From Rhizophagus clarus (taxonomy: Eukaryota; Glomeromycota; Glomeromycetes; Glomerales; Glomeraceae), in contig BLAL01000356.1 of NCBI GenBank assembly GCA_015698045.1, forward strand, positions 620,001 through 684,000: a stretch of DNA of 64,000 bases. The letters run 5' to 3'. The position numbers and the translations under genes are program-made. Below the pieces are notes generated by a model. The model saw nothing but the letters and a program-made list of their open reading frames with translations, made no database searches and was not told where the DNA came from. Below are positions 12,641 to 23,613 of the stretch, one piece after another; position 1 is the stretch's first letter, and every line of letters begins with the position of its first letter.

Positions 12641-13355
12641 GTTTTATTTTTCTTTTAAGATGATATTAACCGTTTTCTTTCTTTTTTTTCTATGGGTGGG
12701 TGTTCTGGCTTTTCTTTCATTTTTTTCCCCTTTATTTCTCTTCTTTTTGTGGTTTTTTTGTTTCTTTTTTTCATTATTCCTTTCATTTTTTCTATGGTTC
12801 TTTCATTGATCTTTTGTGGTTCTTTTGTTATTCCTTTCATTGATCTTTTATTCCTTTCATCATTGTTTCTTTTATTGCTTTTTTGGTTTATTTTATTGAT
12901 CTTTGATTTCTTTCGTTGCTTTTTTTTTGTTTTTTTCATTGATCCTTGGTTTCTTTCATTATTTTTGGTCTCTTTTCAATGATCTTTGGTTTCTTTCATT
13001 GATCTTTGACTTCTTTTGTTGCTTTTTTTTGTTCCCTTTATTGATTTTCATTCCTCCTTTGCTTCCTTTCATTCTCTTTCATTCCTCTTATTTTTTTTTC
13101 ATTTGCCATTTGCTTCTTTTATTTCTTTTATTTTTTTTTATTCTCTTTATTCCTTTTCATTCCCTTTCATTTTCTCATTCATTTTCATTCTTTTTTTGTT
13201 TCATTCATTCTTTTTCACTATCCTTTACCTTTTTTGTTCCTTCCTCATTTCTCTTTGATCATCTTTACTTCCCTTTATCCCTTTTTATTTATCTCTTCTT
13301 TCCTTTATTCTTCCTTTGTCTTTTCTTCCTGTATTTTCCATTTTTTCTTATATAT
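12640..13355 (+). repeat. 700-bp T/C-rich tract built on TTCCTTTCATTGATCTTT-like words
   Basis: Low-complexity pyrimidine tract. Recurrent words are TTTCTTTCATT, ATTGATCTTTG and TTCATTCC. Similar purine tracts (the same thing read on the other strand) occur at 26,650-26,865, 41,580-41,720, 42,855-42,925 and 49,265-49,460, the first two next to splice-module arrays. Long open frames here are low-complexity artefacts. Confidence 0.7.
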
Positions 13356-13828
13356 TGCAGTGCATGTGCAATTAATATAGCATTATAACATTAATATTAC
13401 AGTTAAAATTATGCAATTGCGGCTTAATTTTTTTATAAAATCATGTATACAGTGTGGTGTAATTTTTTTTCTTTGAATTAAAATATAGTTTTTTTCATAC
13501 AATTTCCTTTTTATTAATTTATAGTGATATTAATTATTATTCAACAAATTATTAAGTGTGAAATTGTTTTTGTAATTATAGATTTAATGATTGTGGTGTT
13601 AAAGTTTTTTTTCTTTTTTGTTTAACTAATTATCATTACTATTATATTACCAGTTACGGTATATTAAATCTAGCTGAAATTATGTTAATTCTGGCCAAAA
13701 TTAAAATTGTGCTGAATTGCACTTTTTAAAAATTGTACGCATTTTTTTAGATCACTATATTGCATATCTTTAACTTTTATAATACATTGTATAACAAAAT
13801 TTAACATATTTGGACGATGAAACAAATC
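13356..13828. other. AT-rich right end of the 4.6-kb insertion
   Basis: No frame recognised. Contains TTAATTCTGGCCAAAATTAA near 13,685, a near-palindrome that recurs elsewhere in the window. Confidence 0.4.
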
Positions 13829-13835
13829 CGCCGAT

Positions 13836-13886
13836 ATGAGTTTAATAATAATTAATAAAGATAAGGGCTACTATGCCGTGTTTGCC
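13836..13886 (+). mobile_element. 3' tail of LINE copy A
   Basis: AATTAATAAAGATAAGGGCTACTATGCCGTGTTTGCC-like sequence matches the last 50 bases of copy B (22,735-22,776) and is followed by TTAAATTTAAATTC, a one-base variant of the repeat that bounds each LINE unit. Confidence 0.65.
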
Positions 13887-13900
13887 TTAAATTTAAATTC

Positions 13901-15081
13901 TAATGCTGATCGTTAACTCTTTTCACTGATCCTTTGTCCATTTTTTTCCAAGAAGTTTGGAAGAAAAGTATGAGGTCTTTTTGCCTTCGAGTGGTTGAAG
14001 AAGATTTTTTTGATATTGTAGGATAACTTACAGAGCCTCGTACCTTGGTCTAAGGTATTCGTTCATGTCCTAACAGCTTGTTGCAAGTAGAAACATTATT
14101 GTTAAATTGGGGATACACCAATAACGGGTAAGATGGATAAACCATATGAACGTTTTTCTGGGCATTCTGAAAGGTTTTCTAGTAGTACGTCCAATTCCTA
14201 CACCTTTAAAGTCTAACTGGCCAAGTGGTTTGCGGTTCAGACCCTCGTTTTTGGAAGATGTCCTAAGGTCTCAGTTTTATGGCTCGTCAGTTGATGTTTA
14301 TGGCTGGTTCTAGGGTTTAGTTGTTTCTTTTTATAAGGTGGTGTAGATGTAAGTAATGGTTTGGTATTTACATCAGGTTTTTTTCTCAGCGAAAGTTGGG
14401 TTTTTCCTGCGGTTTTTATTTTTTTTGTTTTTTTTTCCTTTTTTTTGGTCATTTTTTCTGGTGTAATGTTGTTTTTGTTGAGAGATGAAGAAGTACTGGA
14501 AAATTTGATTGACAGTAGGTTTGATGCTTTTCAAATCGATTGGCATTCAGGTGTTTCTTTTTAAGGAGGGTGACTTCAGGTGCCGCAGTTTTTGTAGTAT
14601 GCCGATCAGGTGAGTCACGTGTAGGACCATCATCAAATCTTTATCCAGGTAGATCTATAGTCTTTAAGGACTGTTTTGTCTTAACGCCGGTAAAATGGGT
14701 TTGTGTATTCGTGATATGTGGTCACTAGGAGAAGTTGTTAATGAGCTTTTCAGCTCCGTATGCTAATTTTACTCTAACGGTGCTTGTGACATTTCCAGAT
14801 AGTTTTTCATCGACGTTTATCATGGATGGGGGATTTTATGATGGGAGTGTAAAGCATAGTTGCCTATACACTAGTTAAGATATATTAGTGGGTGGGATCT
14901 ATAGTTATTTGCCAGAGATTCTTTTTCTTATAATAGTTTTAGTATTTCTTGTATATATTTTTTCAGAAAACTATTTGTTCTTTGTATGTTACGCCTTTTT
15001 GTGCATGCACAAGAAAGAAATTTCTCCTTAAGTCACTATCAGAATTGCAATAAAGTATGAAGCAACACACTGTCTTTGCCT
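13901..15081 (+). mobile_element. Degenerate unit with a LINE-like 3' tail
   Basis: Starts right after AAATTTAAATTC (13,889-13,900) and ends with AATAAAGTATGAAGC...CTTTGCC followed by TTGAATTTAAATTA (15,081-15,094). It is therefore bounded like the neighbouring LINE units and lies head to tail with them. The body is moderately GC-rich with stop-broken frames (for example RWINHMNVFLGILKGF near 14,130 and a hydrophobic stretch near 14,400) that I do not recognise. It may be a non-autonomous relative of the LINE or the 5' part of another LINE. Confidence 0.45.
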
Positions 15082-15119
15082 TGAATTTAAATTATTACGT
15101 GTGACACCTTATCACTACA

Positions 15120-15983
15120 CTTGATCAAAAAGCATCCTATCTCGAATTTGTCACCACGCTCACCCAATTGCCTCCCAATACTAAAGACATCGACCTTGCC
15201 CCTCTCACTTGAGAGCTTAGTGCCAAGGCTGTCAACATTCCCCTCTCTCTCAATTCCTATAAACTCAAAAGATGGGATTATGTTACCTTCAATTCGCAGA
15301 AAACCATGGACGTCACTATGGAACAGATTATTAGTTTCTGTAATCACACACTATAATAGAATTCACCCTCTAATACCAACAAGCTGTGTCATCAATGTGG
15401 CAAACTTGGGTGTACTCTTAATTTCTGCCCCAGCCGCCCACAGCAAGGTCGATCTCACAATCAAGATCCTGTTTTTAAGCTAAAGGAGCGCTTTAATATT
15501 AATCAACCTGCTTGATCCCATCCTTGCTCTACCTCTCGCTCCAGATCACGCTCTCATTCTAAAAGCCCTGATCAGGATCGTGCTGATTCTTCACAACCTT
15601 CCCGCATTTCTCAACCTGCGCCTGCTTCTCCTCAAGCTACCTGCCATGCTGGTTGTGATCACTCTAAATCTACTGATAAGCATGTCCATTCAGTCTCTTT
15701 CTCTGCAGCACTATGCACTTCTTTGAATGCCTCCCCAAACACTCAATCATCCTCTTTGACAACACAAACAGCCAGTGAAATCCTCTCACTGTTGAAATTT
15801 TTACAACAAGATATGGCCCAGGTTAAGGATCGTATTATAGCCTTAGAACTCAATGACCGTAGAATGTCACATATCGAAAAACACCTTGGGCTTCAACCTC
15901 TTCCCTTCAACTCTTCTAAAGATGACGCTAATTCTGTCATGATTATAGACATCGACCTGCCAGACGCCCTCATTCCAGTTTAG
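15120..15983 (+). pseudogene. LINE ORF1: CCHC-like knuckle and coiled coil
   Basis: One frame runs the whole length with four stop codons (near 15,210, a TAA-TAG pair near 15,352, and 15,513). Order of parts: an N-terminal segment (SYLEFVTTLTQLPPNTKD), a zinc-knuckle signature CHQCGKLGCTLNFC near 15,385-15,426 in which the expected histidine is a cysteine, a Ser/Arg-rich stretch (SRSRSRSHSKSPDQDRA) near 15,535, and a coiled-coil-like helix (LLKFLQQDMAQVKDRIIALE) near 15,795. This is the classic layout of LINE or I-type ORF1 nucleic-acid chaperones. The extreme N-terminus is missing because of 5' truncation at the unit junction. Confidence 0.7.
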
Positions 15984-16299
15984 TCTGTTTCACCCATAAT
16001 GTCAGTCTTGATACTACGCCCCTTAATCCTCTTGTCCTCAGCTTTACCCTCTCGAACTCCACTACTCCTCTCCCCGTTCCTTCACCAATTATTCCTGACT
16101 CAGCTTTACCAATTCCAAACTAAGTCAAACTCGTCATCTCTATCCCGCATGCTGATGATGAAATACAAGCTATTAAAAATAATCATGCCGCTATCGAGAG
16201 TAAACTTGATATTCTCGCTACCTCTATCAGCAGTTTCATTAGCTCAATTAATTTTTTTTCTTCCTCAAACTCAGCTAATGTAGCTGGTTCCCATTGATT

Positions 16300-18115
16300 T
16301 TCTTTTCCTTCCTCTTTCCCATCATTGTGATCTAATGACAGACAATTATTTTAATTATGATTCTTTTGTGCGAAATTTTTCCAATCCTATTAGTTTAGAT
16401 TCTTTTTCTTTACAGGAGTCTTTATACTCTTCTACTTTGTCATCCTCTCCCATTTCCAATTCGTTCAATATTTCTTCGTTTAATATTAATGGTCTTATAA
16501 CGCATTCTTAAGTCAAAATTGAACAACTTTATAATTTTTTCTCCCTTAAGCACATTACCTTTTGTGGTGTTGTTGATACCCATCTTCATCCCAAACAGAT
16601 GCAATATTTGTCTAAGCGGCTTCCTAATTATACTGTCTTCTTCTCCTCCTTGGACACTTCTCAACATGTTCATTCTTCGGGTGATGTTTCACTATTCATA
16701 GACAACTCTTTAGCTTCACACGTCCACACTTATCATTCTCATTCATCACACTTGTTATCTGTCGACCTTTATTTTAAAGGTCGCGTCAAATTGCGAGTAT
16801 TTGTTATTTATATTCCTCCTACCTCCAATCAAATTCTGCGTGATTCTACTATTGACCTTTTGATGCAAGCTTTATCTGATGTCAAACGCTTAGGTTTTTA
16901 TCACGCTGTATGCGGTGACTTTAATATGCATCTAAACAAATTTTATCCCATTTATTTCAATTAACCACAAATCGCTTCTAAACGTGTTTACTGTTTATTC
17001 AATTTTTTACTTTTGAACGGCTATGTGGATTTTACTCCTCTCAACGCTTTTGACACTTTAGGTACCTTCCACCACGCTGATATTATCTCCCGCATTGATT
17101 ATGTTTGGTCTTGCCCTCTTTTAAAATTCTTTCTCCTTACTGCTTTTGTTTTTGACATGCAGGATATTTGTTCCTCTAATCACAACCCTGTAATTACTTA
17201 TTTTGATTCTTCATTGTTGAATGCTTCTGTCAAACTTGCTCGTGCTAAGCAACTCAACCGACGTTCTCATCATGTTTTCATATTTGACTCTGTTTCACCT
17301 GCGCTATGGAATACCTTTCTAACACACACGGATGCTCTTTGCACCATTCCTCCTTTTACCTTTTCATCGTGGCATATTAATCGAATGTGTGAATATTTGC
17401 ACTCTATTATTTTGAAAAGTGCCACTCATACTTTGCCTGCACGTACTGTTAGGAATGATTATACTCCTAAATTACCCAAAGGCCTGGAAATTCTTATACA
17501 ACACTGCCGCTTTGTCAGCCATGTTATTCATTCTATACAACTTTTGTGCAGATACCCCTCTACCTTCTCCTCTTCTCATGATACCAAGTGGTCTTCTCAC
17601 TTAACTTGTTTAGGATGTATTTCTAAGCTTTATAGTGCTAGCCTTGTATCTTCCTCTGCTCTACCCCTCACTTTGTCCTCTTGTCATATTGACAATTTTA
17701 CGGCTTTCTTGGCCTCTTTAACTAATATGTCCAAATCGTTGAGAGGTCTTCATCTTTTAAAGGAAAAAGAATTTCAGGATTTTTCTATCAAGACTCACAT
17801 TGAAAATCAGAATGTCAATTTCAATACAGATATTTCTGACTTTATTAATTCGGCTCTTTCTAGATCTCGTCATAGGATTATCCTTGATCGGGTTTTTATC
17901 AACCACCCTATTACTCCTCGTCTTTTGACGGATCCTAAAGCTGTAGCAGATGCTGTGGTTGATCACTTCCAAAATTCTGTACCTATAAAAGCTTCTCCTC
18001 CCTCTGATATATCTGTTTTACCTGAACGGTGGTGTTCAGTGTATACTCCCAAAGATGGTATAGCACCTGATACTTATGATTCTTTGTTACTTTCGCCATC
18101 ATTAGAAGAGTGACT
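16300..18115 (+). pseudogene. LINE ORF2 apurinic-like endonuclease region
   Basis: The region between ORF1 and the RT shows the motifs of LINE endonucleases in order: FNINGL (near 16,480), DTHLH (16,575), GDFNMHL (16,915), SRIDYVWSC (17,090) and SNHNPVI (17,180). In active enzymes the last motif is SDH; here the aspartate is asparagine (a G-to-A change), which removes the catalytic pair. Stops at 16,508 and 16,963 break the frame. The 366-residue frame at 17,013-18,113 carries the end of the endonuclease and the linker to the RT. The enzyme nicks target DNA to prime reverse transcription. It may set the target preference discussed for the GAATTTAAATTC junctions. Confidence 0.75.
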
Positions 18116-20496
18116 CTCTGTTGTCTCCTCAATGCCAAATGGCAAAGCCCCTGGTCCCTCCATGATCACATACGAGATGCTTAAACATCTGGACCCTGTG
18201 GCCAATTCTTTATTATTAATCTTAATCTGAAAGTGTTTTGCATCTGCTAACATCCCAGACCTTTAGCGTCAAGCTATTATTTTCCCTATTCCCAAGCCTT
18301 ACGAATGGAAATGCCAGTTAAAAAATACTCGCTCGATCACTCTTCTGGAAGTTATATGTAAAGCCTTTGTAAAATTATTTTACAATCGTTTATCTTTTAT
18401 TTTAGCTACTCACAACATTCTCACTGGTGGCAATTTCGCTGGTCTTTCAGGTGGTACTTGTCGCAACCCTATCATCACTTTGGAATCCATTATTCATGAC
18501 GCCAATTCCTCCAACTCCTCCCTCTGGATTCTTTCTCATAACATTTCCAAAGCATTTAATTCTGTCAATCTCACTATGTTGAAATTCGCCTTGGAACGTC
18601 TGCGTTTGCCCTTCACCGCTATCATGCTCATTCTGTCGCTCTTTATGAACTGATCCAATTGGGTGTTTACTACTCATGGTGATTCTTCTTCATATCAAGT
18701 TCGCATTGGTATTGATCAAGGTGAGGTTATTTCACCGCTCCTATGGATCATTTATATTGACCCCCTTGCTTACTGTTTTGAAATATGAGATGGTTGACCC
18801 CTATATTTTACATTTCGCTTCACTGTTACCCTCTGAGGTTGCCATCAATCCTGTTTTTAAGATTAACAACTTGGTCTTTATGGATGATTCTAATCTTGTT
18901 TCTTCGACTAAATCTGGGATGGAGTATATGTTATCTATTACTGAAGAATTTTACACTCTTAATAACACTTCTGCTAATCATCAGAAATATACTTTAATTT
19001 CTAACTTGTTACCTTTATCTACCACTTCTTCTCTTTCTCTGGTGGATTTCAATTTAACATTATCGTCTTTAAATACTATTTCTACTTTGCAAATTATTCC
19101 TATTTCTATTACTTCTTCTTTTCATTTTCTAGGGGTTTAGTTCAACATTAAAGGTTCTCATGTCTTTGTTAAAAAACAAATCGCTAATGAATGCAACTCC
19201 TTTACCGCTACTCTCCGGCCGGCTAAACTTTTTGCCAAACAAGTGGTTTACTTGTATAACTCGGTTCTCATTCCTAAACTTGAATACTGTATGCAAGTCA
19301 CCCATCTCACTAAAAAGGATTGTGATGTGTCCATGTGACACATACGCTCATTGGTCAAGCATAAGGCTAATTTTTCGCAATCTCTTCCCAATTCCCTGTT
19401 GTATCTTCTCCAAGCTTTAGGCTTGATTAACTTGTTCCATCACCAACGACAGTGTCATATTATTAATTTATTTTTGATGACCAATTCTTCTACTCTTTTT
19501 ATACAACGTTTATTTTTATATCGTTTAATGTTGATACAATACAGGTTTTTAATTCCTATTTCTCCTTTAATGGTGGATGACTGGTCTTTATGGTCCACTT
19601 TGGGTTTTTTCAAACAAGATTATATTACTTGCACTATCGCTTCCATGGTTCCTACTCCCTTTCAGTTCCAGCACGCATGCTATGTTAACCTCCCTGATAT
19701 TACCCTACCTGGCCATACTTCTTTGTTCTTATGTATGAGCCTGAGGGACTTCAAGGATAGCCTCAAAGTTTTATGGCAAAGGCATCTCTTTTATTTATCA
19801 CAATTGATTACGCCTACAGGTTCTCATTTTGTATTCTGGTCTGCATACCGATCTATGCACCTTGCCCAACTATCTGATAAATGTGAACGTGCTCTTCCTC
19901 ACAAATGGTATTTGGACATTAGAGCTGCTACCACCATTCCTGATTCTAACGACCAGCTGCTTGATCAATATGTTTGCTCCCTGTTTAATTGATTCAACCG
20001 TCACTTTGTCTCCAGGTATCTCCACTTCTCGTACCAATAGAAAGTGGATTGTTACGTTGGATGATAATGGTATTCTGCTCTTTGGCAAGCAACTCAGTGT
20101 TTAACCTGCTAAGAACACCTGTGTTATTATTCACTGGATTTCTGATTGTACTCCTGGTGATCTCATCCGTCTCCGCCTTTATTTGGACTGTAATGTGCAC
20201 ACCTCTTTTTCTACAGCTAGCACTCGTCCTTCAGACAGTACTCATTGCACCTTTAAAGTTTCTTTGCTCCAATCTCTGGTTTTACCTACTATCAATGAGT
20301 GTATTTGACAGAATACTACTGAGATTATATCCTCTCATTCCTGGGCTGATCTTAGCAACTTTGTTACATCTTACCATCATCATTTGGCTATTTCTCCAGA
20401 TTTTTTTCTGTCTCATTCTACCGTTGACTGCCCCTCTGCTGAGGTATTTTTTCCTCCTAGGTTGTCTCACCTTCCTGCTCCTGTTGTCCTTGCACC
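18116..20496 (+). pseudogene. LINE ORF2 reverse transcriptase, inactive
   Basis: Motifs in order: PNGKAPGPSMITYEML (near 18,135), FPIPKPYEW (18,285), NTRSITLLEV, GTCRNPIITLESI, motif A as HNISKAFNSV with both aspartates changed to asparagine (18,540 and 18,558), GIDQGEVISPLL (18,710) and motif C FMDDS intact (18,880). The frame is broken by several stops (for example 18,228, 18,264, 18,652) and frameshifts. The connection domain continues to the MITE insertion at 20,497. Copy A has the opposite pattern (motif A intact, motif C lost). Same protein family and same neighbours as copy A. Confidence 0.75.
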
Positions 20497-21051
20497 TAAG
20501 GATGGTGCCGCAAATAAGCAATTGCGGAATAATTGCGATTTACGGTATTGCAGAACATTGCGGATTTTTAAACCTAAATATCCGCAATTCCGCAATCCGC
20601 AATTGTCCGCAATTCTGCAAATATTCCGCAATTCCGCAAAGTACCGCAATTCAATTGCGGAATAATTGCAGAATTGTAGCACATTTGTGGAATTGCGATA
20701 CATTTGCGGAATTGCAATTTTGCTAAAGCAATCCAAAAAAATGTTGCGAAATGTTTTTTTTTAATTAAATATACTTTGAAAAAATGTTTCGCAATGTTTT
20801 TTCTTTAAATTAATTAAAAAAACGTTGCGAAACGCTTTTTATTAATTAAAATACTTTGAAAAAACGTTTTGCAACATTTTTTCGTTAAATTAATTAAAAA
20901 AACGTTGCGTAAACGTTTTTTTTATTAAATCGGTTCGGTAAACTGCCAAAACCGATCAGGTGAATTGCGGAATTGCGGTTCACTAACCGCAATTCAACTC
21001 CAAAATCCGCAATATTGCGGATTTGATAAATCAATTGCGGCACCATCCTTA
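20497..21051. mobile_element. 555-bp hAT-type MITE
   Basis: The ends are perfect 17-bp inverted repeats, TAAGGATGGTGCCGCAA. The 8-bp sequence CTTGCACC is duplicated on either side (20,489-20,496 and 21,052-21,059). An 8-bp duplication and a TARNG-type start are hAT hallmarks. The interior is built of CCGCAATT/AATTGCGG words and AAAACGTTTTGCAACATTTT-like subrepeats shared with the larger MITE at 36,226-45,161. No coding capacity. Confidence 0.9.
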
Positions 21052-21059
21052 CTTGCACC

Positions 21060-22480
21060 ACGCTTCCACTATTATTATTATATAGATGGATTTCTTATCA
21101 ATCTTAGCACTGTTGATGTCTCGATGGGCTAGTCTTGAGTGCAAGTTGTTCACGATGCTGGCTATCTTAATTTTATCACTGCATATGCTTGTAGTACTAT
21201 ATGGGATTGGCCTTCCTCCTTCTGTGCTGAAGTCACTGCTATTTTTGCCGCTTTAGTGGTTACTCCTACTGATTCTACAGTCTCTATTTATACTGACTCC
21301 CAAACTGCTATTGATGGCCTACGTCTTTGTGCCTCTTCTTCTTATACTAACAGTCGTCTGTATTACAAGACTTCTAATTTTGAACTTTGGGCTAGTATTG
21401 AACGCTTCATTCGTGGGAAACAGCTCACTGTTCTTCCAGTTAAAGTTAAGGATCATAATGGAAACTATTAGAATGAATTTGCTAACTCTTTGGCCAATAC
21501 CGCTCACTCGTCTGATAACGCTATATCCTTACGTGTTGATGATTATACTTTCTCACATGATATTCGCCTTGTTTATGATAATATTGTGTGTGAATCCAAT
21601 CCTCGACATCTTCTCAAGCAACATTATTATTCTACCTGTATGATGGACCTATTAATTATTATTAAAACGTTTCCAGTTCTCCTTTTTATTTCATGACAGT
21701 GATGACTACGTTATTGACTGGGAGCTTACTTGGTTCACTTTACAATTTTCTCCAGTTTATGATGCTTCTTTCACTGCTCAACATGCTTCCCAGCACTACA
21801 CCTTCAAATTCAAGCTCTTTCTGGATGATTTGCTTTTGCTAGAAAAGCTTAAAATTACCTGTCCTGATCTCTATATAGATCTTTTAACCTGCTGCTCATG
21901 TTATGACCATAAGGAAGATTTGATGCATTTAATCTTATACTCCAAGCGTCGTAGTGCTACGCATCAAATCCTACAATCTTACCAAAATTATTTGTTTTCT
22001 AAACTTAAAGAGGCTTGTGAGCTGATTAAGGTTGATCCTACACCATCGCTTACGAAGCTTTCTTCTCTCTCCTGTTGAAAATTTTCTCCCTCCAATTGGT
22101 CTTCTTACGCTCTTATTCGCGGTTGTTTACCCAAGATCTTTGTTGATCTGTTTATTAATTTATCCATTCTCAGGTCATCTGCTATGAAAGTCGTAGCTGT
22201 GATTTATAACCATTTCATTCACTAATTTAGAAAACGAGTTTGGGATTCACGTTCTTATGATAAGCCAAATGGAAAGACAGGATGAATATTACTTTAAAAT
22301 TGAAAACTACCCCCGGCCGTCTAATTACATACGTGTCTTTCTCCTCTTTACCACCTCTGACCCCTCTCGTGACTTCACGTGACTTTGGAACTGTTTGGTT
22401 TAAGAACTCAATAGCTTTTAGATTACCATGGTATAATCATTTTGTTGGGTTTAATGGGTCATCTAACAGTGCTACTTAGT
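21060..22480 (+). pseudogene. LINE ORF2 RNase HI and C-terminal region (copy B)
   Basis: Picks up exactly where the frame stopped at 20,496. The RNase H acidic sites are YIDGF (21,080), the glutamate of CAEVTAIFAAL (21,228), IYTDSQTAI (21,290) and NEFANSLAN, in which the last aspartate is now asparagine (21,483). A TAG stop precedes it (NGNY-stop). The C-terminal zinc region reads CCSCYDHKEDLMHLILY, so the last cysteine is lost. The frame then breaks up before the 3' UTR. All changes fit old, neutral decay. Confidence 0.75.
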
Positions 22481-22792
22481 AACAGCTTTTGCAGGATGAG
22501 ATGTCAATTTTTACAGTGGGCGTTTTATCCGTTATTATGTTAGCATAGTTGCTTTTACTTTGGTTGGAATATATCAAGGGGGAAGATCTAGAGAAATTTA
22601 GTGTAATACGATTTATTCTTTTTAGGATAGGTTTATTATTTTATTTTTACTTAGGAGACTATATAGTTTTTATTTTTAGTTAATTTTATTTTATTTTGTA
22701 TCTATTTTATGTTTATGAAAATTGTATCGATTCAATATTAATTAATAAAGATAAAAGCTACTATACCATGTTTGCCTTGAATTTAAATTCTT

Positions 22793-22984
22793 TCTTAAAG
22801 AAATTATAGATATTAGTCATATGAATCTATTGGCAACAGAGTCCTAAAAATCATAGTGACTTCTACCATTAATATTGTGGTAGGCGCAGTTTCTGTCTTG
22901 GCGTATGTCAACAAGTTCATCTATTATAGCCCAGTTCCAATGGATGTTATAGTAGGAATGACGTGAACGTGTGTGGCGAGGCAT
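22793..22984 (-). pseudogene. Myb/SANT-like gene, 5' half (split by the LINE block)
   Basis: A minus-strand exon starting with ATG at 22,984 (MPRHTRSRHSYYN...) and reading IHWNWAIIDELVDIRQ, then GRSHYDF, a TAG in the position of the conserved tryptophan (FWES in the 64-kb copy), and DSVANRF. It breaks off at the LINE 3' end. The missing second half of the domain (GQQFSQKWRNL...) lies at 4,871-5,287, beyond the other end of the LINE block and on the same strand. W-x-AII-DEL and FW-x-SVA are what I expect at the start of a Myb/SANT-like DNA-binding fold. The start codon was chosen because an AT-rich, stop-rich region lies upstream. Confidence 0.65.
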
Positions 22985-23408
22985 TATTAGTTTAGATTTG
23001 ATTTTTATAATTTGATTTTGGGATGAGTAAAAATTTGAAAGAAAGTCGTAAAATATCACTTTAAATAAAATTTGAACAATACCTCTTTGGTTTGATTTTA
23101 TTTCTCGTTTCAATTAAAATTTAATTTATTACACTTTTCATCATTAAACATATTAATTAAATCTCATGCGGATATGGATTATCTAAATATAAATATTATG
23201 ATTAAATCAAAAAATAAAAAAAATCTTAGTTTGATTTCAGTTTCATTTCAATTAAAAATAATTGAAAATCATGTACATGTTTAATTGTTTTAAATATAAA
23301 TATCAATATATTATATTTAAAAATAAAACAATTATATTCTGATTAAATATTTTGCGTACATTTCTTAAAAAAATCATAAAAAAAATCTTGTACATCATAC
23401 ATGCATGC
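22985..23408. other. AT-rich region upstream of the split Myb/SANT-like gene
   Basis: No feature recognised. May include the promoter of the gene that begins at 22,984. Confidence 0.4.
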
Positions 23409-23613
23409 AATTACTAAATATCATCCTCTTGTGATAAATAAAAAATTACGCAACACAAATTTAACACAAATTTAACAAATTTAACAAAATTTGGCCAAAA
23501 TTAATAATTTTTTACCAGAATTATCAACACAAATTGAACACAAATTTGAACACAAAATTTGTAGTGTTGTGCTGGTAATTTTTATTTATCACAAGGGATG
23601 ATATTTAGTAATT
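23409..23613. mobile_element. 205-bp fold-back MITE
   Basis: The two ends are inverted copies of AATTACTAAATATCATCC...TGTGATAAATAAAAATTAC (about 38 bp, one indel). The interior has further inverted AACACAAATTT words. The whole unit could form one long hairpin. The flanks are too similar (GCATGCA / TGCATG) to define a target duplication. Confidence 0.65.

Larger units (their letters stand above)
9207..13828. mobile_element. 4.6-kb insertion in LINE copy A, carrying a splice-module array
   Basis: LINE copy A stops at CGCCGAT (9200-9206) and its 3' tail resumes after the same seven bases (13,829-13,835). I therefore read everything between as an insertion with a 7-bp direct repeat. I could not find terminal inverted repeats. 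Contents in order: AT-rich DNA, exon-like piece(s) around 9,801, the 15-unit array (10,150-11,985), three exon-like pieces on the plus strand near 12,370-12,630, a T/C-rich tract, and AT-rich DNA. No transposase frame is visible. Confidence 0.5.
15097..22776 (+). mobile_element. LINE copy B, nearly full length, split by a MITE
   Basis: A 7.7-kb LINE with ORF1 (zinc knuckle, Ser/Arg-rich linker, coiled coil) and ORF2 (AP endonuclease, RT, RNase H, C-terminal zinc region), then a 3' UTR ending AATAAAGATAAAAGCTACTA...TTTGCC. It starts inside ORF1, immediately after TTGAATTTAAATTA, and ends at TTGAATTTAAATTCTT (22,777-22,792). A 555-bp MITE is inserted at 20,497. Many stops and frameshifts show it is inactive. 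Confidence 0.8.

Noticed and set aside
12504..13388. Open frames rich in Phe, Leu and Ser
   Set aside because: They are translations of a T/C-rich low-complexity tract, present in several frames at once.
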